Counted from the stretch's first letter, positions 24,759 to 35,989 are shown. The stretch: DNA of 64,000 bases from Dipodascopsis uninucleata var. uninucleata (GCA_030568195.1 JAJLTO010000013.1:421609-485608); one strand, 5' to 3'. Program-made: numbers and translations. Notes: generated by a model from the letters alone, not told the origin.

Positions 24759-25472
24759 TTAGTCCAAACTGGAGGTTGCACCTGACTGAACATTTGATTC
24801 AGCAGCGGTAGCACTGAATCCAGGAATGGGAAGAATTTTGACAAACTCAAGAACGAGTTGCATGACCTCCTATATTGTATAAAAGTAAGTAAGATGCTAG
24901 TAGTGCACGTATTAATTTAATTACGTACCTCCGGAATATTCTGCTTAAGAGCCTCGAGAATCTGAGCTGGAACTGGGTGTAGAACGAGCAGACGATAGAT
25001 AGATATCACCATGTCATTATATTTCTTGTCACCTGTAGTAATTAGTTTAGTTTGTTAGCAATGATAAGAACAATATGATAACCATAAATCATAGTATACC
25101 TTGACGCATATAGGCATCGATCTTCATGAGCTCCTGGCTCATGAGAGACTCGAATTGAGCAGCAGAGGTAACAGTGACTGGATCATCTTTGAGACTTTGA
25201 ATAATACTCTCCTTAAGAGTCTCTTTTGCCTCTTCAAGTTCCTTCTGCTTGCTTAGCTCAATGGTCTTGCGATACTTGCGCTCATTCTGACGAAGCTTTT
25301 TTCGGAAATTTGGTGAATGACGTCTCTGATAGTCGAAGTAGAGGGCATAAGCAGCTGGATGTTATAACAAATGGTCAGCATTATGTTCAATTGGCGAGAA
25401 TGTCACTACCACAGACTATAATTTACCTGCCGACACTGTGATTGCTGTCAGTGTATATGTTGCGGTCTTCAT
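24759..25472 (-). CDS. TOM20: Mitochondrial import receptor Tom20
   Basis: Exons 25472..25427, 25354..25100, 25032..24929 and 24869..24759 give 171 aa, close to the fungal size. The membrane helix is followed by AAYALYFDYQRRHSPNFRKK, the Tom20 hallmark. A Lys/Glu-rich linker comes next, then a TPR-like region ending VLHPVPAQILEALKQNIPEE, which matches the conserved VYPQPxDLLxIYxxxxPE pattern. It forms a tandem pair with the gene at 23361-24048. Introns are 72, 67 and 59 nt. This is the better conserved of the two and probably supplies the main receptor. Confidence 0.9.
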
Positions 25473-25871
25473 TTTCGTCTATTACTGATATTAGTAAAAT
25501 TTGCTATATTTCTATATTTCTATCGATTACCCCCACGCTCACCAGCACCTACTTTCAATAGATCTTGGATATTAGTTATCTAATATTCAATGCCAATATT
25601 TCAGAGAATAGTAATTCAATATCAATATAAAGGAGTTGAAATGTCCAGTCCTATTGGCTCTTGACCGTTGTTGTTCATTTTCATTGATTTTCATTTCAAA
25701 TTATAAAAAATTTCGGAGTTTGTGTAACATTGAATTTCATACTTACACCATAAATAAGCCACACTGTTGATATCAAATTTCGGCTTAAATATTAATGGCA
25801 AATAATTAAGGACTAGTAGATTCTCCAGGAAAATTATCATACAATTGACCATTGTATGCTTTTATAATAAA
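25473..25871. other. Divergent promoter TOM20/GPN2
   Basis: 399 bp; AT-rich promoter of both genes. Nothing else recognised. Confidence 0.5.
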
Positions 25872-27125
25872 ATGCCTTTTGGACAGGTACGTAAATATCG
25901 CAGAACTTTGAGATTCACTGAAATATATATAACTGATCTTGTATATGTAGCTTGTTATCGGTCCTCCCGGTTCCGGGAAATCAACATATTGCTTTGGAAG
26001 TAAGTGACATCAGTAAATTGATGTTGATCATTAGGCTAGCATAATTGTGAGAAGCGATATACGCTTCTAGAGCATCTGTATAGCGCTTCTGAAGAGTGAA
26101 ATTTCATATTTTGGTCTGATGCGTTACTAATGGGCTTACTAGTGTATCAATTTTTGTCTGCTATTGGTCGAAAGGTATCTGTCGTTAATCTTGATCCTGC
26201 CAATGATAGAACGAACTATGAAGCTGCACTTGATATTCGAAAATACATTAAATTGGAAGATATCATGGAAGAGGGCGGACTTGGACCTAATGGTGGCATT
26301 ATGAAGGCAATTGAAGAGCTTGAGCAAAACTGGGAAGAGTTTATGGAGCAGATCCAGGGCCTTGGAAATGACGACTATATCATATTCGATTGTCCGGGTC
26401 AAGTTGAATTGTTTACCCACCATGATTCATTGAAGCGGCTATTCTTAAGGCTCCAAAAACTAGATTATAGGTTGGTTGTTATTAATCTGATAGATTCTTT
26501 CTATTTAACATCACCGACACATTATATATCAGTCTTGTTGATGGCATTACGTAGTATGCTGCAATTAGAGTTACCCCACATTAATGTTCTTAGCAAGATT
26601 GATATGCTCAGCAGTTATGGAAATCTAGACTTCAATCTAGACTTTTACACAGAAGTACAAGATCTCAGATATTTGTTACCGTTAATTGAAAAGGAATCGC
26701 CTACGCTACTCGGCAAAAAGTTTGCAAAGCTCAATGAGTCCATTGCTGAGATGATTATGGACTTTGGTCTAGTTGAGTTTGAAGTTTTGGCAGTTGAAGA
26801 CAAGAAATCTATGATTGCTCTCCTCGCTACTATTGATAAAGCAACTGGGTATACTTATGGTGCAACTGAAATCGGTGGTGATACAATATGGGCGGAAGCA
26901 ACGCGACAAGGTGGATATCTTGGCAATGTTGCCGACATACAAGAGCGCTGGATTGATCACAAAGAGTCATACGATCAAGCGGAACGCATTGAACAGGAAA
27001 AAGCCATGAGGGAGTTTGAAGCCGAGAACAATCGCAAGTTAACGCCAGAAGAAGAATGGGAAGAAGAGATCAAGAAATGGGAGGCTGAATATGGCAAAAT
27101 GTCAGGGTTCAAAAATCAGATGTAG
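25872..27125 (+). CDS. GPN2: GPN-loop GTPase 2
   Basis: Exons 25872..25886, 25951..25999 and 26143..27125 give 348 aa. GPN GTPases help assemble and import RNA polymerase II. The spliced N-terminus is MPFGQLVIGPPGSGKSTYCF, a P-loop at the very start as in the family. The defining Gly-Pro-Asn motif is in GGLGPNGGIMKAIEELEQNW, and DYIIFDCPGQVELF is the G3 element. The helix YTEVQDLRYLL and the length distinguish Gpn2 from Gpn1 and Gpn3. The C-terminus is a charged helix. The first exon is only 15 nt, and intron 2 has a perfect ttactaat branch site. Confidence 0.93.
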
Positions 27126-27196
27126 ATTTCTTGGTTTGTAAAATATATCTTGTACATATTTATGGCATTATAAAGGAGCTTGAGAATGTTATATCA

Positions 27197-28424
27197 TCAT
27201 TTTACGCCAATATTTCTGGCGGGCTTTGAGGCTCCACCAACCACGATATTTGAATTATGCAGTCTAGAGATCTGAAAGGTCGCTTCTTTTTGATCTGAGT
27301 TCATATATGCAATGCACATCGATTGAGTTGTGTGTGCGAATATCATATGATAAAAGTCTCCGGTATTTATCACTGAGAGTAAACCAAGTGCTGGTGGATT
27401 TGCCTGCAAATTATGGTGCTGTGATATCTTCCGCAGCCAGTCATATATTGCAGTTATTTCGTCATTATTTTCGTCGCAGTCAGCAATAATATTTGCGCAT
27501 TGGGAAGCTAAGTTTAAATATACAATGTCCTCGCCAGTACCACTAGCACAAACAGCTATCGTATTCACAACTGATCCATTAGCAGACAAGTCTGTTTTAT
27601 TAGTCGTCGTAACCCAAAGACCGCTACCTAAAATTGCAGCAGGACCTACTCGGCCAGGATATTTCATGGCTACGCCACCTGAACTCGTCGCAACAGCTAC
27701 ATTATTCTTGCTATCGATACAAATTACTCCTACTGTATCAGTGACAGCATTGCCACACTCTATATCAAATTCGATATTGGTGCCTGCACGCATGGTTAAG
27801 AGTTCAGACCACTTATCGTATCGTTCTTTTGATTCCGGTGAAAGGAGCTCATCCTGTGTCGCTATCTTAGCGCCATTTTCTCTAGCAAACTTGCATGATC
27901 CACTTCCCGTTAATATCCTATACAACAAAAACAATAATCGGAATTATTAATATACTGTTACGCCACGTGCAGGTAGAAACCAATTTCAAAAACATACGCA
28001 GGACAAACGAGGCCAAAAGGTCTCTGTTCGAAAGACTGGAGTAATAGTCTTCTTGCAACATCGATAGGATTATGAGCATTTGATATGCAACCGATTCCAG
28101 CTCCGCGACCAGACCTAGATTCCATGATAGAAGCATCGCATTCGACAAGTCCATCAGAATTCAAATTTGACCCGACTCCAGCGTTCGTTAGGTGCGAGTC
28201 TTCTAGGACCTTACATACTTCTGAGACTGCTGTTGTAGCGTCGGATTCTTGATTCAACTGATCTAATCCAACTTTACAAGCTCTTCATAGAAAAAATTCC
28301 TGTTTAGTGCGTGAATAGATAACTGGAGTCTCTATTGAGCCTACCTCTTACATAATTCTTTATATTGACCCTCCTTGAGACTAGAATGAAAACCTGCTCC
28401 TACATGTAAAGCTATAAATGTCAT
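27197..28424 (-). CDS. Threonine aspartase (taspase-1-like, Ntn hydrolase)
   Basis: Exons 28424..28345, 28282..27998 and 27917..27197 give 361 aa. It belongs to the type 2 asparaginase superfamily, which matures by self-cleavage to expose an N-terminal threonine. The N-terminal half has LTNAGVGSNLNSDGLVECDA and SIMESRSGRGAGIG. The likely cleavage site is Asp-Thr in NAVTDTVGVICID, followed by the taspase pattern ATSSGGVAMKYPGRVGPAAI. In animals taspase-1 cuts MLL and TFIIA; the fungal substrate is not visible here. A plain asparaginase or glycosylasparaginase is possible, but the PGRVG block favours taspase. Exon joins preserve phase; introns are 62 and 80 nt. Confidence 0.82.
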
Positions 28425-28753
28425 TGCATTACCAATAAAAAGATAATTAATAATTAAACCACTCAGACGCTATTGTCAATGAACTTAAGAAATCTCTGTC
28501 CTTAATAATATAATACAGAATATTAAACTTGTTGGAATGCTAATGCTTGTTCTCGACAAATTTAGACGAATCTTATATAACTCATATAGTGACTTGACAT
28601 ATATTCTGAAACGAACAAGAGGCATTGATAGCTACTAACATTATTTCACTTTGAAGGGAGATATGATTGCCCTTTTCTCTCTGAAGCGGCTCTAAAATAC
28701 AGTCACTACAAAGTAACAGACTACAGTACCGCTCAATTGATTGTTTTCACGAA
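28425..28753. other. Divergent promoter taspase/SSP120
   Basis: 329 bp between two start codons; no feature recognised. Confidence 0.5.
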
Positions 28754-29524
28754 ATGTATATTAAGCAATTAGCAGTAATATTAGTTTTCCTTGCATGCTC
28801 TTTTCAATCTGGTGTAGAAGCAGCTGCAAAGCCGGATGCTAAAGCAGGCACTGATGAATCATGGGCTAAAATGCACATGAGGGAAGAGCACAATATCGAA
28901 GACTACGATCCACGCTCGTTCTTCTCACTCCACGACTCTGATAAGTCAGATACATGGACTAGACTCGACATTATGAATCTTTATGGTGTCTACAATCGTA
29001 TGGACCCAACAGGACAACGAAAACGGCCAATCACTCCAAAGGAACAGCGAAAAGTAGTGGAAAAGATTCTCGATCTAATGGACACAAACAAAGATGATGT
29101 CGTATCTATGCAAGAATGGATTGATTTCAACGAGAAAGGAGGAGAATTACCAGATTTTGGACTTGGCCCCGGTCATCATGGCGATGTTGAATACGAATAT
29201 GAACGTAAGTGATGCAAGTGGTTGACATCTCTCATCTTCGTAAGTCTGCAAATGGGAATTTACACTGACGATTACAAAAAATTAGTTCACCACTGGCTGA
29301 AATACCACTCGGAAGACGACTCAGAGGAGTCATTGACTCATCCAGAAGACATGTAAGTGACTTGGCTTAATCAAAGCTTAAAACTAAAATTGAGTGTAAG
29401 TTTCTAATACCTTTTGACTCTTTAATTTTATAGTGAGCATGAGAAAATCTTCCATAATATAGAACATCAGGTTCTTGCGGATCAAGAAAATAATATTCCC
29501 GCTAAATTTCTAATACTTGATTAG
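28754..29524 (+). CDS. SSP120: Secretory-pathway EF-hand protein, Ssp120/nucleobindin-like
   Basis: Exons 28754..29204, 29286..29352 and 29434..29524 give 202 aa. A signal peptide opens the protein (hydrophobic ILVFLACSF, probable cleavage after GVEA). The mature part starts with the family block SWAKMHMREEHNIEDYDPRS. One clear EF-hand loop is DTNKDDVVSMQEW. The segment PDFGLGPGHHGDVEYEYELH also matches yeast Ssp120, a secretory-pathway calcium-binding protein proposed to work with the Emp46/47 cargo lectins. The C-terminus ends ENNIPAKFLILD and has no HDEL. Introns are about 81 nt each. Confidence 0.87.
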
Positions 29525-30495
29525 AAAATCATTCTATAAGTATATTTATCTACTATATTAAAATTATATGTTACTTTCCTTTTTTATGATAGTTACTATT
29601 TCGAAGTAATAAAATATATTGATGATCATTTGCTTCTAAGCTAGTTACATTCATTTATCCTATGACAATAGCGATCATAGCGATCATAATCCAACATGCG
29701 AATGCGAAACGTATATTATTCTTCAAAACTAAAATAGTACTTTCCATTATGTATTGTTAGTATTAACAAATAATGATTGAGTACTTCTGTAGTGTTGAAA
29801 CTGTAGAAGAACTAATTTTGAGATGTCAATAGAACATGAATATAACATGACGCTATATATAAGAATTTGAACCAAAAAGAAAAAATTATCGTAAAGGGAT
29901 ATGAATAACAATGATGAAAGTGGAGAATAAGCATAGTAGACTAAGAGACAATGTAGATAAGCTTTAATCATATTTCACCGTAACAAACGGAGTTTTGTTG
30001 AATGGTGAGAACGAAGTTAGGATGAAAGCATGGCCTTTATTTTGCTTTAGTGGTTATCTGATGAATGAAGTATCAGTTCAATCTGCAAGTATCAAAATAC
30101 TTGTCATTCTCGCAATATGCAGTTCGCTTAGTCCGTACTATCACTGCAATCATAAAATATTCCACGCGTGCCGTGCATTGCTAATAAGAAATAAGTCTTT
30201 GCTTTGCTCATAAACTGACACTCAGAAATTATGTTGGCTGGTCGCTAACACGACTGCTAAGTAGACACAAATACGTCAATCCAATTATAAGAAATATGAC
30301 ATCACAGCGATTGATGAACCCAAAAGTGAAAGGCCTGCAAACAAATGGCAGCATACATTAAATGAAACCGTAAAATGCAGACGTATACGTGCGTGTCGAA
30401 ACATAAATAACAAAGTAATTAACAAACAAGAACAATTAAGCAACATCAAAAGGAAGCAACAAAAACAGGAGTCTCGTGCCACCAAAATGTAAAAT
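29525..30495. other. Intergenic, convergent SSP120/SIT4
   Basis: About 970 bp of 3' flanks; short open frames on both strands look like chance. Nothing recognised. Confidence 0.45.
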
Positions 30496-31711
30496 CTACA
30501 AGAAGTATTCTGACCTTTGGTTTCTTTGAGGCATCAATCGGGTATCATCGTTAACAGCATTGAAGATTACAAACTCAGGCTTAAGGTTATTATCAGTTAT
30601 ACGCATGATACTCGCAACATTACCGCACCTGTAACAGTAATTAGGCGCACTCCATACAGTAACAACATTCTTCTGGTCGAAATGATATTTGAAACCTTCT
30701 TGTACAAGCTGGTGTGCTCTTGCAACGAGCTGCAGACCATTAACGTGATTGAACTCAGAAGCAACTTTTGCTCCAAAAATCCATCCTGCCCCACGAGGAG
30801 ACACACCCCATGTGTCAACGTCATCAGGGTCAGACCAAACTAGATCGCAGAAAGCACCTTCTTGAGGGATTTCCTGTGCCCTTGCAACTACACGGATCTG
30901 GTCGAGAGTACGAATCTCTGGACTTAGACCACCGTGAACACAAAGAATTCGGCCGTCAATGATGGCAGCTAGCGCCAGAAAGTCAAAAACTTGACAGCAA
31001 TATTGCCAAACGCTTGCTCCTCCATATTTATTGTGGCATTCTTCGTAGAATCCGTAAACCTGGGTGATTTGTCGAGACTCATGGTTTCCTCGAACCAGAG
31101 TTAGGCGTTGAGGATATTTTGCTTTTAAACACATCAAAAGAGTGAATGTCTCTAAACTGAAGTAACCTCGATCAACGAAATCACCCTGTAAAGCAAATGT
31201 AAGTGTAAACTCATAAATTTAAAAAACATATACACATTTATAGTACTTACCAAAAATACGTAATTTACATTGTCAGGCATACCGCCGCCGACCCTAAATA
31301 ATTCCAAGAGATCATGAAATTGTCCATGTATATCTGACATTTTGTATTAGATTCTATTAAAACCACAAGTATTCAGATAAAAATCTGCACATAATTACCT
31401 CTATAAAATAATATTAGCTTATCGTTATCTTGAAATATTCTCGAGTACCCCAAATTTCAATAGCCATACTTACCCACACACGGTAACCGGAGTATTTACA
31501 GGCTGAATATTTGATTCTACACGTTTACTGTCAGTATTGATTCATTTACAGATTCATTCACCTTCTTGAAATCAAGACTCAAATAGTTATTGATATATTC
31601 ACCTTCCATAAGCAACTCCTTCACAATTTCACAGAGCTGCTTCATTTCGTTCTCAGGTAAGTATTGACATTTTTTGACTGTCTCCAACCACTCGTCCGGT
31701 CCTCTAGCCAT
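30496..31711 (-). CDS. SIT4: Ser/Thr protein phosphatase Sit4 (PP6-type catalytic subunit)
   Basis: Exons 31711..31603, 31516..31474, 31400..31399, 31333..31251 and 31185..30496 give 308 aa. Sit4 acts with SAP subunits in TOR signalling and the G1/S transition. The start [20 protein letters not shown] is typical of Sit4 rather than PP2A or PP4. Metal-ligand motifs are GDIHGQF, GDFVDRG and RGNHESR, and the protein ends in the methylation tail YFL. The codons for the first GDIHG come from three exons, and the third exon is only 2 nt (AG). Its flanking introns are of normal size (73 and 65 nt) with gtaagt/ctaat/tatag and gtaatt/ctaat/tcag signals. Omitting it brings a stop eight codons later. 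Confidence 0.93.
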
Positions 31712-32787
31712 TTTGTCGAAACTTTTTTATCACAACTATGTCAATTATATCCTTTTGTTCTCTCCGTAGATGAATTTATGCACGTATAGCTATAAACATA
31801 TAAAATGCTCCAAAACAACTCTATTACGCAAGACCTCACTTGAACTAAAACCACGAATTCAATAAGAGCCAATCTCTGCTGTCAATCAATCCAAATTTCT
31901 GCGAAACCAATTCAACACAATAGAATCTATTAAGATTGATCAGCTAAGAAGATATCTCCTATTTCAATATTATTTCTCACTGTTCTTCGCGATATTGTCC
32001 GTCACTGGTCTCTTTAGAAGTGTACTAATGTCTCTTCTTTGCAGGCGTCAGCCTATTGCTAGTCGCCACTGATGCCTGATTTTCTTTTCCAGAAATATTT
32101 TTTACTACGTGAGAGCCCAACAAGTCCACTTGCAACCTATACCAAGACAATCGACAGCAAAATAAATACTGAAATTCATACAAATCGTTGTACCGTGAAG
32201 TATCTATTGCAGACCTTTTCTAACTTCGTACAGAAAAAGACCAAAAGAGAGCATGGTTTAGGGTATTGATCATGGTACAAATTACTCGGATTTAGAGGGC
32301 TCGTGTCCGGAGCAAATTAATTCTACACACCAAAGGAACGATTAGGAAGAAGAACATGCAGAAAAAAACAGTAGAACACGATCAGTCATAAGGAGCATAG
32401 AGAGGATCCACGGCAACAACTAGTGAGAATATTGAAAGCAGACTATGCTATATGAATTTAATTTTCGAATCAGAGGTAGAATTTATTAATTTTGATAGAG
32501 ATCTTGTATAATTGTACGACTATTTGAATGTGTTACGGTCCGTACGTGAAGAAGAGGACAAGCACGTACAACTATATGAAAAGCTGATTCATTTGCAAGG
32601 CAAATTGGAGTTAATATATAGGCTAACTCGAATAAAGAGAGCCTGCTTGAAGTACACTGAGAAAGGTGTCTCCGCGCGGTGCTTGTACGGGTGGAATAAT
32701 ATCATAGGGATACTAGAAGCAGAAAATTTAACGTCTAGACAGAACAGAACACACTTATACTGAAGTCAAGCAGACTTTATCAGTATA
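31712..32787. other. Divergent region SIT4/UPF3 with two small open frames
   Basis: A plus-strand frame with an ATG at 32072 (65 aa, ending KKTKREHGLGY) and another at 32512-32763 (83 aa, no ATG, stop directly upstream) lie here. Neither matches a family I can name. The second ends with a Trp-Asn-Asn segment faintly like the DASH subunit Dad2. I treat both as unproven. Confidence 0.25.
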
Positions 32788-34296
32788 ATGTCAAAGAAAA
32801 AAATACTTCTCGCGAGGCGTCCAGACAATGTAGAAAACCCAGACTTGTTGACTACAGATGTGGTATCATCAGACACCACTAGACGTGCAAATGAAGCTAG
32901 TCGTGAGCATGGCTCAAATAACAAGGAATTTGCTAGTGCTACTGTAGGTCTCGCTGCGAGTACACAGAGCGGTGGCAATACCACAGAGGGTCCTTCAAAA
33001 AAGACTAAGGCGAGGTCTTCTGGAAGACAGCGATCCATCAAGCAGAAAGAGGAAAAGCAGCAAGAGTCAGAGCTGCGAACTAAGGTCGTTATTCGTCATC
33101 TGCCGCCACTGACGGAAGAAGAAGACTTTGTCAATCTTGTTGGCGACGAGTTTCTGGGCATCGATAACGTCGAAGGATTGTATTTTGTGAAAGGGAAAAT
33201 ACATAAGAGTAGGTCTACTCCTACGACATATGGTCGTGCATATGTAAGATTTAAGAGCGTCGAAACGTTGATAAAATTTCGTCGGAAATTCTCTGGCATG
33301 TCATTAAAAGACAGCAAAGATAACGAAAGCACAATCCAGATTGAATTTGCACCATATCAAAAATTTGCCCACAGTAGGCTGACTTCTAAGGCGGCTGGCC
33401 CTGTTGACACTGATTCAGCTTCATTACAAGACAGAAGAATGGGTACCATTGAACATGATACAAGTTTTATTGCTTTCAAGAAATCCTTAGAGGAATCAAA
33501 AGAAAACATAACGAAGCTCGATTTGATGACTTTAACGACTGAGCCAACTCCAGAAGTCCTTACAACTCCGCTGATTGACTATATCAGACAGAAAAAACAT
33601 GATAGGTTAGACCGACTTCGTCGCAAGCGTGAAGCTAGACGTTCCCGTTGGACAGGAAAAGAGAGTATAACAGAAGATGAGAAGACTGAAAAGTCAAAGG
33701 AGAAGGCTGATAAGAAACGTCTTAAGCGAGAAAGACAAAAGCTTAAGAAAGACAATAAAATTAAGAAGAAAAAGAAATCAAGTAGAGATATCACGGAGAA
33801 TAATGTAGTAGATCAAGGTGACACTGTTGAGACTGGTAATACTACTAAACCAAAGGCGCAGGACCAAGAGAAATCTAAAAAGAAAAGGCGAAAGGACAGA
33901 AATAGCAAGAGGGAAAATCAGGCACAACAAGCAACTCAACTACAAGGTGATGCGGAAGAGAAACAGATCAAGCAGGACAGCGAGCCAACTTCAGCTAAGC
34001 AGAAGTCAAAGCAGTCAAAGCAGCCAAAGCAGCCAAAGCAGCCAAAACAATCAAAGACGTCAAAACAGCCAAAACCACCTACAACCACATCGATTCCGGT
34101 GCAGATACCAGCTAATTCTGATGGAAATACTGCATCTATTGATTCCAATGATACGCCATCCAATAGCTGTAGAGGACGCCGTGGTCGAGAAGGTGGCAGA
34201 GGAAGAAATGGACGTCGGGGTGGTAGAGCAAGTAATGGTGACTCAAATACAGGCTCCAATGTAAGAAATAACAAAACTGAGAATAATCAAATATGA
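32788..34296 (+). CDS. UPF3: Nonsense-mediated decay factor Upf3
   Basis: A single exon of 502 aa. Upf3 links Upf2/Upf1 to premature stop codons. The Smg4/Upf3 RNA-recognition-like domain starts at TKVVIRHLPPLTEEEDFVNL (about residue 95) and continues with GRAYVRFKS and IEFAPYQKFA. A conserved TPLIDYIRQKK helix follows. The C-terminal half is very basic: long Lys/Arg tracts, a QPKQPK repeat and an RG-rich end (about 34169-34225) suited to RNA binding or nuclear import. The start is the first ATG after an in-frame break. Convergent with the Nudix gene by 113 bp. Confidence 0.9.
   Translation: MSKKKILLARRPDNVENPDLLTTDVVSSDTTRRANEASREHGSNNKEFASATVGLAASTQSGGNTTEGPSKKTKARSSGRQRSIKQKEEKQQESELRTKVVIRHLPPLTEEEDFVNLVGDEFLGIDNVEGLYFVKGKIHKSRSTPTTYGRAYVRFKSVETLIKFRRKFSGMSLKDSKDNESTIQIEFAPYQKFAHSRLTSKAAGPVDTDSASLQDRRMGTIEHDTSFIAFKKSLEESKENITKLDLMTLTTEPTPEVLTTPLIDYIRQKKHDRLDRLRRKREARRSRWTGKESITEDEKTEKSKEKADKKRLKRERQKLKKDNKIKKKKKSSRDITENNVVDQGDTVETGNTTKPKAQDQEKSKKKRRKDRNSKRENQAQQATQLQGDAEEKQIKQDSEPTSAKQKSKQSKQPKQPKQPKQSKTSKQPKPPTTTSIPVQIPANSDGNTASIDSNDTPSNSCRGRRGREGGRGRNGRRGGRASNGDSNTGSNVRNNKTENNQI
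34012..34074 (+). repeat. 9-nt tandem repeat inside UPF3
   Basis: Seven degenerate copies of CAGCCAAAG, in frame, encode the Lys-Gln-Pro run of the Upf3 C-terminal region. Confidence 0.8.
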
Positions 34297-34409
34297 TGGT
34301 TAATGATTATATTACAGGCCATAATAATGGGCGAATTAAACAGTTGAGAGAGCAGACAATATGGAATAAATACATTTGACAATAAACATTCTACTAGCTA
34401 TCATTGCCA

Positions 34410-35564
34410 CTACTTATGAGGGAAACCTATATTTCTATGCATCCGAGAAACTATCTCAAGATAATCTGGTTCATTTTCTGGCGTAATAATTCCGTGACGT
34501 ATAAAAAAGTCAATCATGACTGTAAAGTTATATCTAAAGTCAGTAGTATTCTTATCACAAATAATCTAAAACCGTACATTCATTATTATGGGATTGAGTT
34601 AAGAGTACATACCTAGTGCAGTATTAGACTTAAAATTCCCTGCCATTAATTCTGCTTTAACCTATTCAGAATGATTAGTATCAGTACTATCAAATACCGA
34701 TTCGAAATTATCGGTCCTGGAATTCTTAGTAACGAGGTCTCGAACAGAATATAATTGACATACAGTATCAATATCCCATAAATGAAATTCCTGTGCTTCA
34801 CCATCTACTGGCCAAGGCTTTATTGAATCATCCTCTAAACACAGATCATAGCAATATTCGCATTCAGGTTCAAGAAGGTCAGTCTCACCCCCCGCATGTT
34901 TATTTCGAACAGAGAAATAGGTAAGAACACCGACAGGTACTGCGCAAGATCGAACGAGCTCTTCAGCAAATCCAGCCTCTTCAGAGCATTCTTTAATAAC
35001 GGTCTCAAATACGCCGTATGGATAGCCTAGACCACCGGCAACTGAGTTGTCTAACATACCCGGATAGGTTGGCTTTGTATTCGCACGTCTAGGAACCCAT
35101 ATCTTCATAGGAATTTTGTCGTTCGCGGGAATATATGCCGTTAAGTGAATGCCATAGCAGATAACTCCAAATAGAGGACATGCCGATCGCTCCAATGTCA
35201 TATAGACCTCTGAATTTGGATAGTAAATTGCGAATTGCTCATTACGCCATCCGGAAAGGATCTTGAATCTGCTCTCCTCTCGCCATTTAGCTGCAATTTC
35301 ATTCACTGATGCAGTCCGTTTCTCAAATGTATCCAAACCCTCGACTAAATATACCCTTCTCGTAACGTCGTTTACCAGAAATATATTTTTTGCTTCGCGA
35401 CATGCAGCTACGACAGCGGCAGTAATTAAACCAATGCGTGTGGTTTTGTCATGAGTAATGAACTCGTACAACACATCTTCATCCTTAGCATTGGCATTGA
35501 TCTCACTTAATTCGCTGTATGGAAATGAATCCACTTTTGCAACTAGATCAAGATACGAATGCAT
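34410..35564 (-). CDS. Nudix hydrolase of the DUF4743/Tnr3-like family
   Basis: Exons 35564..34764, 34661..34613 and 34519..34410 give 319 aa. This family (yeast YJR142W; the Nudix part of fission yeast Tnr3) removes damaged thiamine diphosphate derivatives. The N-terminal DUF4743 domain holds ILSGWRNEQFAIY and LERSACPLFGVICYGIHLTA. The Nudix helix reads GVFETVIKECSEEAGF, with Lys where the consensus has Arg, as is common in this group. The frame also stays open past the true donor, so a naive model would end 47 residues early. Splicing restores the conserved end VKAELMAGNFKSNTALVMID and FFIRHGIITPENE. Introns are 102 and 93 nt. Confidence 0.88.
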
Positions 35565-35902
35565 ATCTGATATCTCTACGCTTCTATTATAAAACCGTTT
35601 TCTAATATAATAATGCTAGGAGCAACCTCAAGATTAATATAGTAATAATTCCTTATAGGAAGCGCTGGATAATTCATAACAATCAAACTTTAGGGTAATT
35701 ACTGTGCAGTGAACAGAGTAAAAGTGAACTCTGCCCTGATTCTTCACAAACAACCAGCCGAATCCAGCATACCTGCTATAAAAATAAAATCATTATAATA
35801 ACTAGTATGAGCTTTAGCTGAAGATCGCATTGGCTTTGAATTTTTTTAACGTATAGCCAAAAAAGTCTTTTTTAGAGCTATTTAAAAATAATTAAAAAAA
35901 AT
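35565..35902. other. Intergenic between Nudix gene and tRNA-Thr
   Basis: 338 bp. The T-rich stretch at about 35891-35902 (minus strand) is the RNA polymerase III terminator of the tRNA. Nothing else recognised. Confidence 0.5.
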
Positions 35903-35989
35903 TGCCCCCTGTCGGAGTCGAACCGACGATCGCTGCATAACATAAAATAACATACGAGTGCAGCGCCTTACCAACTTGGCCAAAGAGGC
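35903..35989 (-). tRNA. tRNA-Thr (anticodon CGU) with 14-nt intron
   Basis: The cloverleaf folds completely: acceptor GCCTCTT/AGGGGGC, D arm GCC/GGC, anticodon stem CTGCA/TGCAG, T stem GTCGG/CCGAC with loop TTCGACT. The anticodon CGT is at 35956-35954. A 14-nt intron (35952..35939) begins one base after the anticodon, the canonical site. A run of T follows the 3' end as terminator. The sequence closely follows fungal tRNA-Thr(CGU). Confidence 0.95.

Noticed and set aside
33936-34274. 112-aa minus-strand frame opposite UPF3
   Set aside because: It is the complement of the Lys/Gln/Pro and RG repeats of UPF3 and has no independent support.
34662-34763. Ending the Nudix protein at the in-frame stop near 34662
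   Set aside because: A gtatgt donor at 34763 and two further exons restore the conserved family C-terminus.
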